Assembly (NCBI GenBank): GCA_036398215.1
Contig: DASWHK010000081.1
Span: 1 to 18,356 of the forward strand
Source of the DNA: DASWHK01 sp036398215
GTDB lineage: Bacteria > Acidobacteriota > UBA890
Reading direction: 5' to 3'
Length of the DNA stretch: 18,356 bases
The stretch's first letter is position 1; every line of letters starts with the position of its first letter. The notes below the pieces were generated by a model. That model worked only from the letters and a program-made list of their open reading frames with translations, did not search any database and was not told the DNA's origin. Positions 6,585-13,390 of this stretch are shown one piece after another. The translations under genes and the position numbers were made by a program.

Positions 6585-9500
6585 TTACCGCCCTCCCCCG
6601 CCGCCGCGCTGGACGGCGCGCTCGACGCGGATGTAGTTGGCCGCGGGGTCGGCGGCCTCGGGGCGGTCGCGGAGCTGCTCGACGATTTCCGGGGGGATGC
6701 CGGCGAACGCGGTCGTTGCGGTGCCGCTGCCGAACGAGGTGACCACGACCAGCGCCGGGGCGTCGGGCTGGGGCAGGGTGAACGACCAGGTGCCGTCGGT
6801 CGGATCGACGTCCGCCGTGCCGTACACGACGTGCGAGCCGTCGGCGCGGTCCGGCGAGCGGACCAGGACCTGCGGGGCGTAGCGGCCGGTCTCCAGATTC
6901 ACGGTGTTGACCCCCTCGACGCAGACCCTGCCGTCGCCGGGATCCTGGCGGCAGCCGGTGGCGTCGTACAGCGTGATCGTGACCGTGTCGCGGTCGGGCT
7001 CCCCGACCCGCAGGATCCCCCACATGCCGCCCTCGTACTGGTCCTCCATGAAGGTCCGGTAGAGGTAGTCGCCGGGGACGGCCATCTCGCCGCCGGCGCT
7101 GCCCAAGACGACGTTGAGGTTGTTGTTGGCGCCGGTGTCCATCGAGCCGAGCACCTGCGAGCGCGGGTTGTCGCCGATCACGGTGGAGTCATGGGTCCAC
7201 GGCTCCTCCTGCCACTCGTGGCCGTGGATGGTGATGTTCTGGCCGTCGCCGGTGCCGCGCGGGTGCACGATCCGGAAGCGCACGGCGCTGCCGGCGGCGG
7301 CCGCGAAGACCGGGGTCTGCGGGTCGGCGGCCACCAGCGCATTCGACGTGTAGGCGGCGAGGTTCGACGGCGCCTGCCCGTAGCGGTAGTTGGCCGGCTC
7401 CGTGCGATAGTTGACTGTCTGCGACGTCTTGCCGCTAGTGCCACCCGTGCCGCTCGTCGCCCACGCGGCCCCATCGAGGTCGTTCTGCAGGACCATGACG
7501 AAGTCGCGGAAGCTGCCGCCGTCGGGCGTGAAGACGGTCGCCGAAGCGCGCGTGCCGGCGTCCTCGCGCCACCACGAGCCCTGCGGCTCGATGATCAGCG
7601 CGCCCACCAGGCCGCGCGGGTCCTGCTCGATGGGGTCCGAGGGCAGCAGGGTCACGGCCCCGAACTCCACCGGGATGCCGCGCGAGACGCCGTCCTCGCC
7701 GATCTCGACGTTGCCCGCGTACCAGCGATAGGTGCGCGTCTGGCCGGGGCCGATCGTCTGGTCCGGGTTGACGCCGATGTTGGTCCCGTTGTTGCGGGTG
7801 ACGTCATAGGAGAGCAGTTGCGCGTGCAGGCCGACCCGGCTCGACGGGGTCAACTGCACGCCGCCGACGTTGAAGGTCTCCGTGAAGATCCGGTTGCCGC
7901 CCTCGCCGGTGGCCGTCGTATCGAAGCCGTTGGCCAGCGTTACCTCGACGCACTCGCCGGCGGCCGCCCGCAGAATCAGGGGCTCGACGCGCACGCCTTC
8001 GCGCAGCCTGCCGCCGGCATCGAGGTCGCTCGTGTACACGTAGATCAGGGCGTCGGGATCGGCGATCGGCTCGTTGTCCCGTGAGCCGGCGGGCCCGGCG
8101 CCGCGCGAGTTGTACACCAGCACGCCCCCCGGCAGCGCCTGCGCCGAGGTCGTCGCGGTGACGTGAAACGAGCGGACCGGCGCCCCGAACGGGCAGCCCC
8201 CGAAAGCATCCGGGGGGGCGCTGCCGGTGGGGTTGTTGGGCAGCGGCAGCAGGTTCGGCGCCAGGTCCGGCGCCGGGCCCGCCGCCGCACCGCCGGCGCG
8301 CGTCGCCGCCCGATCATACGACCGGATCAAACCCCACAGCCCCCGCTCCATCGCGGTGATATCGGAGCCCGGCGAGTACAGGTAGTCGGCGTAGCCCTGC
8401 GACGGCCCGCTCAAGTCCACCGGCGGCATCGTGAAGTTGAGCTCGAAGTGCTCGGAGATCCCCATCCCCTGGGTCGCTCGGTAGCCGGAGTTCGGCTCCG
8501 AGGGCTCCGACAGCCACTTCAGCCCTTCGAGCGAGAAGAAGTGGGGCAGCATGTGGGCGCCGACGAGAACGCGCAGTTGCACCTTGTCGTTCTCGTAGGC
8601 GCGCATCAGCGGCGTGTAGGGGTCGAACGGCCCGGCGCCCTCGAAGGGTTCCGAGTAGGCGAAGGCGCGGTAGCCGGGGGGCGGCGTCGCCGCCGGGTTG
8701 ATCGGCCCCGTCGGCTGCCGGTTGAGGTCGGCGTCGAGCCGCTCGATCGAGCTCAACGAGAACGACAGGTCGGTGGCCATCGCCTGCTGCTCAGGCGTCA
8801 GGCTCGCCCGATTCGCCGGGTTCGGGTTCACCCGGAAGGGCACCGGCTCGTTGCGGTAGTTGACCGTGTAGGTGCCCAGAAAGCCGGCGGCGCTGATGAT
8901 CTGCGGCAGGGTCGCCAGGTTGCCGGGGTTCTGCCCGGCGCCGGCGTTGGGCCGGTTGATGGCGTGCTGCGGGTCGGCCCAGCCGAACAGCGGCGTGGCG
9001 GCGGTGATCAGGCCGTTGGCGTCGATCGGGTAATCGGGGTCGTACTCGACGAACTGCCACGCCTGCTTGCTGCCGGCGTCGTAGGCCAAGGCCAGGTCCT
9101 GGAACTCGACCATGAACTCGCGATAGCTGTCGGCCGGATCGGCGGTGAGGATGTCGGCGCGCCAGCTCGTCGGGCCGCCGTCGTCGCGGCCGCCCATCAT
9201 CTCGCCGGTCACCGGGTCGCGCCACACGGAGCTCTCCGGCTCGACCAGCAGGCCGGCGTAGAAGCCCGCCTGCTGGTGGGTCGAGGGGCTGAAGTGGTCG
9301 TGGGTGAACACGGTGCGCAGCGTGCGGTCCTCGCCGAGGTTGTTGAGCAGCGGGTCCGTGTACCAGCGCTGCACGGTGGTCTGGGCGCCGGTCCAATCCT
9401 GGTTGGCGGGCGGCGGCCCGAAAACGGCCGGCGCCGGCGTCGCCACCGGGCAGGCGAAGGAGCCGTTGCGGGAATCGGCGTCGGTGCAGTTGTTGGCGCG

Positions 9501-12407
9501 GCGGATCCCGGCGATGCGCTTGCGCACCTCGTCGGGGCTGTAGGTGCCGTCCTCGTAGTTGAAACCGTTGGCGGCGCCGTCGGACGAGGTGACGTCGAAC
9601 TTCACCAAATGGATGTGCTGGCCGAGGATGTCGGTCGGCGTGCGCACCTGGAAGTCGTCGAGCTCGTAGTAGTCGGGCACCAGGTTGGTGTGCCAGTACT
9701 CGATGACCTCGTTGCTGTTGGCGCGGATGAAGAACGGCTCCGGCCGGCGACTGCCATCAAGCGTGTCGGCGACGTCCTCCCACAGCGTGATGATGCGCTG
9801 CTGCGGGAAGTGCCAGCCCTTCTTGTTGAAGACCACGTCCATCTGGACGTTGGCGCCCTTGTAGACGCGCGACTCGCCGACCGGGTTGCCGTCGATATCG
9901 ACGCCGGGGTTGGCGAACGGCGCCCCCTGGGCGCGCGGCATCCCGTTGAGCACGAACTGGCCGGGCGTGCCGTCGGGCTTGTAGGAGTCGTGGTAGCGCC
10001 GCTCGTGCGCCGCCATCGCCACCTGCTCCACCGCGGTGCCCTCCTCCGGCACTTGCCAGGCGAAGATCGTCTCGTTGTCCTTGGTGAAGTCCCACTGGTT
10101 GTGCCGCTCGTGGCTGTAGGAGCCCTCGACGACGACGTGGCGCGGCAGGCCGCCGTCCAGGTGCGTGCGCGACGCCGGATCGCTCGGGTCGTGGTCGGGG
10201 TTGAGGGCGAAGTCGAGCGGCGGGTGGGGCGGCCGGTGGCCGGCCACGCCGGGGACGAAGAACGGGAAGCCGGGGTTCAGGCCGGCGGCCAGGTCCTGCT
10301 CGTTGACCTCGGCGATGTAGCCGACCCGCTGGCCGTCGTCGCCGATGGCCTCGATGACCCGCACCCGCGCCGGCATCGGCGCCATCGTCAGGGTCGGCAG
10401 CGGCACCAGCGCCGGCACCGGCGTGCCCTCGGCGATCTCCCCGTCGGGCAGCGCCCGGTTCCACACCCCGTCGCCGCTCACCGGGACGCCGTTCACATCC
10501 AGCTCGGTGCCGGCCTCGAAGGCGTCGTGGACGCGCCACAGCGACCACATGCCGGCGGCGAAGTGGGGATAGAAGTGGCAGTGGAAGATCGAGTCGCCGA
10601 CGGTGAGGTTGAGGTTGCCGCTGCCAGCGAAGGCGATCTCCGTCGTATAGGTCGCCCCCGGGTTGATCATCTGGCTGTCGAGGTAGTGGCCGTTGTCGCT
10701 GTTGGGCGAGTGCAGCCACTGGTGCGCGTGCAGGTGATGGACGTGGGTGAGCTTGGCGCCGGCGTGCAAGACGCGCATCTTGACGTGGTCGCGCAGGTAG
10801 CTGTGGTAGACGTTCGACGGGTCGTCCGGATAGAGCGCCTTGGTGGCCTTGAAGAGCGGCTCGATGTCGAAGGAGCCGTCGCCGGCGGGCACCCGCGTCC
10901 CCTCGGCGACGTCCGGCGGCGAGGTGACGTGGCCGAGGCCGAAGGCGTCGAGCAGCCCGCTCTGCCGCCAGGTCTCGTCACTGGCCGGCAGGCTGGCGTT
11001 GGCCGGCACGTCGACGACCATCGCCGGGTCGCCCACCGCCCACGAGGTCAAGAAGAACTCCTCGAACTTGCACATCTGGCAGTCGGCCATCGGGCCGACG
11101 CCGAGGCGGTTGGCGAGAATCTCGGCGCCGATGCCGCCGGCACCGTAGTTGATCGCGAACTTGTCGCCGCCGTTCGACAGCGTCGATTTCATCAGCGGGC
11201 TGTAGAAGTCCGGGAACGCCTGGATCGCCGTCAGCGCCTCGTGGTACATGACGGTGATCTCCCGATAGGGCTGGCGGCGGTCGGGCGACGCGGGGTTCTC
11301 GTAGAACTGCGGGGCATCCTCCGAGTACGGGAAGCGGCCGGCGCCGGGCCCGGTGATCACCGCGGTCAGGTCGCCGTGGTAGATCTGCGGGTTGCCGCCC
11401 TCGACAGCGGTGCAGGCGCCGCCGTCGACCTCGTAGCGATCGTCGAGCATCTTGAGGATCGGCGTGCAGCGGCGGCTCGCGTCGGGGTAGTCGGCCGGGT
11501 ACAGGGCGGCGTAGTCGATGATCGGCTGGCCGCCGGGCGTCGTGCGCGCGTTGCCGGAGGCGTCGCGGCTGGCCAGCAGCATGTCCTCGCGGGTCACCTG
11601 CGAGCGGTACCACTCGGCGCCCCGCGGCTGCACGTTCATCGAGCCGAACAGCCCGGCGGTGAGCTGCCCGCCCGGCCCGCCGCTGCCCTGCTCCTGGAAG
11701 TTCGAAGCCGGGCTGGAGACGAAGAAGACCCCCTCGGCGCCGGCGTAGAACATATAGATGCGGCTCTCGCCCGGCAGCGCCAGGCTGCTGGTGTTGGCTC
11801 CTACCCAGGACCCGTCCGAGGCGATGCTGCCAACCACCTGCACGCCCTGCACATGGAGGCCGGCCTCGCGCGTCGTCGTCTGGTTGGGCCAAGGCGTCGA
11901 CTGTGGGTCGAACGGATTGGCGACCGCCTCCGCGGCGAGCAGGTTGGTGAAGCGCACCTCCAGGCAGTCGCCGACGTTCATGCGCAGCACCAGCGGCCGA
12001 GGGCGGGTGTCCTCTCTCAGGGTCACCCGGCCCGGCTCCAGCGCATCGCCGCCGCCGGTGGCGACCACGTCGCGCTCGAGCGCGAAGATCATCCCGCCGG
12101 GCATCGCCGCGCCCAGCCGGTTGAGGAAGAACGGCTGGTCGAGCGCCACGACCTCGGCGGTGATCACCCGCTCGCAAGAACCCGTCGCCGCGCCGGCGGC
12201 TGGATCCTGCCCGGCACCATCCTGCCCGGCACCGCCCTGCTGGGCGCCATCCAGCTGGACGCCCTCCTGCCCGGCGCCACTCTGCTGGACGCCATCCTGC
12301 CCGGCCGCCGCCGGGCCGGCAGCGAGAAGAGAGAGCGTCAGCGCGAAGAGCGCGATTGCGGCCGTTCTTGCGATGGCACCGAGGTGCCGGAAGCGATTCG
12401 CCTGCAT
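6585..12407 (-). CDS. Giant secreted multicopper oxidase, MofA/MnxG-like (putative Mn(II) oxidase)
   Basis: The 1940-residue protein starts with a signal peptide (residues ~10-35), then a Gln/Gly pentapeptide spacer (36-70) and a long run of cupredoxin-like domains. Copper-ligand motifs are unmistakable: HVHHLHAHQW (555-564), HCHFYPHFAAGMW (609-621, including the type-1 Cys610), QHIHL (His931, His933) and THDHF (His1036, His1038). Further His-rich spots are HMLPHF (1285-1290) and IHGHEW (from 1728). The first and some later cupredoxin units have lost their histidines, for example HVQG where HxH is expected. Such very large multicopper oxidases include the MofA and MnxG class implicated in Mn(II) oxidation; that substrate is inferred. 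Classical laccases are ~500 residues. It is monocistronic, and no strong ribosome site precedes the ATG. Confidence 0.85.
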   Translation of the reverse strand: MQANRFRHLGAIARTAAIALFALTLSLLAAGPAAAGQDGVQQSGAGQEGVQLDGAQQGGAGQDGAGQDPAAGAATGSCERVITAEVVALDQPFFLNRLGAAMPGGMIFALERDVVATGGGDALEPGRVTLREDTRPRPLVLRMNVGDCLEVRFTNLLAAEAVANPFDPQSTPWPNQTTTREAGLHVQGVQVVGSIASDGSWVGANTSSLALPGESRIYMFYAGAEGVFFVSSPASNFQEQGSGGPGGQLTAGLFGSMNVQPRGAEWYRSQVTREDMLLASRDASGNARTTPGGQPIIDYAALYPADYPDASRRCTPILKMLDDRYEVDGGACTAVEGGNPQIYHGDLTAVITGPGAGRFPYSEDAPQFYENPASPDRRQPYREITVMYHEALTAIQAFPDFYSPLMKSTLSNGGDKFAINYGAGGIGAEILANRLGVGPMADCQMCKFEEFFLTSWAVGDPAMVVDVPANASLPASDETWRQSGLLDAFGLGHVTSPPDVAEGTRVPAGDGSFDIEPLFKATKALYPDDPSNVYHSYLRDHVKMRVLHAGAKLTHVHHLHAHQWLHSPNSDNGHYLDSQMINPGATYTTEIAFAGSGNLNLTVGDSIFHCHFYPHFAAGMWSLWRVHDAFEAGTELDVNGVPVSGDGVWNRALPDGEIAEGTPVPALVPLPTLTMAPMPARVRVIEAIGDDGQRVGYIAEVNEQDLAAGLNPGFPFFVPGVAGHRPPHPPLDFALNPDHDPSDPASRTHLDGGLPRHVVVEGSYSHERHNQWDFTKDNETIFAWQVPEEGTAVEQVAMAAHERRYHDSYKPDGTPGQFVLNGMPRAQGAPFANPGVDIDGNPVGESRVYKGANVQMDVVFNKKGWHFPQQRIITLWEDVADTLDGSRRPEPFFIRANSNEVIEYWHTNLVPDYYELDDFQVRTPTDILGQHIHLVKFDVTSSDGAANGFNYEDGTYSPDEVRKRIAGIRRANNCTDADSRNGSFACPVATPAPAVFGPPPANQDWTGAQTTVQRWYTDPLLNNLGEDRTLRTVFTHDHFSPSTHQQAGFYAGLLVEPESSVWRDPVTGEMMGGRDDGGPTSWRADILTADPADSYREFMVEFQDLALAYDAGSKQAWQFVEYDPDYPIDANGLITAATPLFGWADPQHAINRPNAGAGQNPGNLATLPQIISAAGFLGTYTVNYRNEPVPFRVNPNPANRASLTPEQQAMATDLSFSLSSIERLDADLNRQPTGPINPAATPPPGYRAFAYSEPFEGAGPFDPYTPLMRAYENDKVQLRVLVGAHMLPHFFSLEGLKWLSEPSEPNSGYRATQGMGISEHFELNFTMPPVDLSGPSQGYADYLYSPGSDITAMERGLWGLIRSYDRAATRAGGAAAGPAPDLAPNLLPLPNNPTGSAPPDAFGGCPFGAPVRSFHVTATTSAQALPGGVLVYNSRGAGPAGSRDNEPIADPDALIYVYTSDLDAGGRLREGVRVEPLILRAAAGECVEVTLANGFDTTATGEGGNRIFTETFNVGGVQLTPSSRVGLHAQLLSYDVTRNNGTNIGVNPDQTIGPGQTRTYRWYAGNVEIGEDGVSRGIPVEFGAVTLLPSDPIEQDPRGLVGALIIEPQGSWWREDAGTRASATVFTPDGGSFRDFVMVLQNDLDGAAWATSGTGGTSGKTSQTVNYRTEPANYRYGQAPSNLAAYTSNALVAADPQTPVFAAAAGSAVRFRIVHPRGTGDGQNITIHGHEWQEEPWTHDSTVIGDNPRSQVLGSMDTGANNNLNVVLGSAGGEMAVPGDYLYRTFMEDQYEGGMWGILRVGEPDRDTVTITLYDATGCRQDPGDGRVCVEGVNTVNLETGRYAPQVLVRSPDRADGSHVVYGTADVDPTDGTWSFTLPQPDAPALVVVTSFGSGTATTAFAGIPPEIVEQLRDRPEAADPAANYIRVERAVQRGGGGGR
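12198..12302 (-). repeat. Seven 15-bp repeats encoding Gln/Gly pentapeptides in the oxidase N-terminus
   Basis: Directly after the signal peptide of the multicopper oxidase, residues 36-70 are seven units of five: GQDGV, QQSGA, GQEGV, QLDGA, QQGGA, GQDGA, GQDPA. The DNA repeats with a 15-bp period and some divergence. It is probably a flexible spacer, and its copy number could vary by slippage. Confidence 0.75.
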
Positions 12408-12424
12408 CGATCGAGCCGTCCTAG

Positions 12425-12470
12425 TCGAAAGGTCGTAGGGTACTTCGAGAGGTCGTAGGTACTTCGAAAG
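12425..12470 (-). repeat. Short tandem repeat in the leader of the multicopper oxidase gene
   Basis: On the + strand, TCGAAAGGTCGTAGGGTACT (12425-12444) is followed by TCGAGAGGTCGTAGGTACT (12445-12463) and a partial third copy TCGAAAG. The repeats end 18 bp upstream of the oxidase start. Two near-identical 19-20 bp units spaced two helical turns apart could be protein-binding sites controlling the oxidase. Confidence 0.6.
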
Positions 12471-12669
12471 CGCGAGCCTACCTTAACAGGCTGCGGCGCA
12501 ATGTGACGCTGGCCGCAGCTTGCTGGAAACGTGTCGGATTCCATTGCAACGGCGGACTACTGCTGCGCGGCGCCGCGACGATGACGGCCGCGGTTCGCCC
12601 AGGCGTCCCGGGCGCCGCTGGTGGGGAGGTACGCGCCGGGCGCCTGTCGCGGCGCCCTGGCGCGGCCGC

Positions 12670-12709
12670 AAAAAAAGAAACCCCGGCCCCCCTGCGCGGG
12701 GGGCCGGGG
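12670..12709 (-). terminator. Strong intrinsic terminator reading leftward
   Basis: A 12-bp perfect stem, CCCCGGCCCCCC (12681-12692) with GGGGGGCCGGGG (12698-12709), closes a 5-nt loop. On the - strand it is followed by TTTCTTTTTTT (12680-12670). This is a textbook rho-independent terminator for leftward transcription. It lies about 380 bp beyond the end of the small gene at 13090 and ~260 bp before the oxidase start, so it ends either the kinase operon, a small RNA or an attenuated oxidase leader. Confidence 0.9.
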
Positions 12710-12722
12710 CTGTCTTGTGGTC

Positions 12723-12804
12723 GGTGGCGTGGGGTTCCCCGATGAAGGGTTACACCCAGTGAGCGCCACGACGCTCAGGAAGGCTCCCCTACGGGGACGC
12801 CACC
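12723..12804 (-). ncRNA. Candidate structured RNA: closed stem holding four hairpins
   Basis: GGTGGCGT (12723-12730) pairs perfectly with ACGCCACC (12797-12804). Inside this 8-bp stem lie GGGG-TT-CCCC (12731-12740), GGG-TTACA-CCC (12747-12757), TGAGCG-CCACGA-CGCTCA (12760-12777) and CCCC-TAC-GGGG (12786-12796). Alternative pairing is possible, for example 12737-12740 with 12793-12796, extending the outer stem. On the - strand the element lies 13 nt before the strong terminator, the arrangement of a terminated small RNA or riboswitch. I matched no known riboswitch, tRNA or 6S motif. The rest of the ~680-bp gap 12408-13089 shows no convincing gene. Confidence 0.45.
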
Positions 12805-12848
12805 TCCACCAAGTAGGTACTGTCAGATATCACTGGATCACCCCCTTC

Positions 12849-12945
12849 CTGGGCGCATCCGCATTCGGCGGGTCCCCACCCGCCCAGCCCCGGGGCCGCC
12901 CAAGCCACGTCCGGGGCCGCCACGTCGCCGTCGAGAGCGACGTGG
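12849..12945. repeat. Cluster of further inverted repeats
   Basis: CTGGGCG (12849-12855) pairs with CGCCCAG (12881-12887). A competing stem is GGCGGGT (12867-12873) with ACCCGCC (12878-12884). CCCCGGGG follows at 12888-12895. CCACGTCGC (12920-12928) pairs with GCGACGTGG (12937-12945), 9 bp with an 8-nt loop. Together with the 82-nt element and the terminator, nearly all of 12670-12945 can fold. Some of this may be a by-product of high GC, but the 7-9 bp perfect stems in series are notable. Confidence 0.5.
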
Positions 12946-13089
12946 AGTCGACGCCGGAGAATATAAACCCATGACCGCGCCAGACGCTAGGAGGATCGTG
13001 GTGGAAGTGTGATGGCGGCCTCATTGGAGCAGCGGGTCGTCGTCCAACCGGAGGCATCTTTCTCGACGAACGAGCGCCGGCGACCAGCC

Positions 13090-13359
13090 TCAGCCCTTGT
13101 CGCCCGATTTCTGTCTGTCGAGCAGATCCTTGCCAACCGCCATCCGGAACTCCGTCTGCAGGAACGACGGCCGCGCATCGTCCTTCTTGCTGTCCTGGCC
13201 CGGCCCTGACGCAACTTCGGCGGGCGCCGAGGCAGCATCGTGCGCTGCCTCGACGACGAACTTCTCGCCCATCGATTGGGCGACGCGCGCCGCCGCCTCC
13301 GGATCGAGCCGGGCGAGGATTCTCGTGATCTTGTTGACGGCGCGTTCTTCGCTCGACAT
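13090..13359 (-). CDS. Small uncharacterised protein downstream of the kinase gene
   Basis: The 89-residue, soluble, charged protein has an N-terminal helical part (ERAVNKITRILARLDPEAAARV, read in two pieces around residue 15) with a heptad-like pattern, and a Lys/Asp-rich tail. It has no signal peptide or membrane segment and I recognise no family. AAGGAAGG lies 5-6 nt before the ATG at 13359, so the start is well supported. It begins 31 nt after the kinase-SYLF gene ends and probably shares its mRNA. It might be a substrate or accessory of the kinase, which is speculation from position only. Confidence 0.7.
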   Translation of the reverse strand: MSSEERAVNKITRILARLDPEAAARVAQSMGEKFVVEAAHDAASAPAEVASGPGQDSKKDDARPSFLQTEFRMAVGKDLLDRQKSGDKG

Positions 13360-13390
13360 GCTTGCCTTCCTTTGCAGTCGAAGAGGATGC

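Noticed and set aside
8163..12458. 1431-codon open frame on the + strand opposite the multicopper oxidase
   Set aside because: It is antisense to a gene with clear copper motifs. Its translation is Arg/Gly/Val-rich low-complexity sequence typical of shadow frames in high-GC DNA.
12723..12804. tRNA-like cloverleaf
   Set aside because: The 8-bp closing stem resembles an acceptor stem, but there is no T-arm GTTC-type loop, no proper anticodon arm and no D-loop pattern on either strand.
12720..12900. 6S, SRP or known riboswitch RNA
   Set aside because: Short resemblances (AAGGGTTACA to part of 6S; GGTGGGGACC to SRP RNA) are too small. Key conserved SRP, cobalamin, TPP and yybP-ykoY (Mn) motifs were not found by eye.
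13009..13209. 66-codon + strand frame near AGGAGG at 12989-12994
   Set aside because: The ribosome-like site is too far from ATG 13009, nearby GTG starts stop after a few codons, and the frame is antisense to the better supported 89-residue gene.
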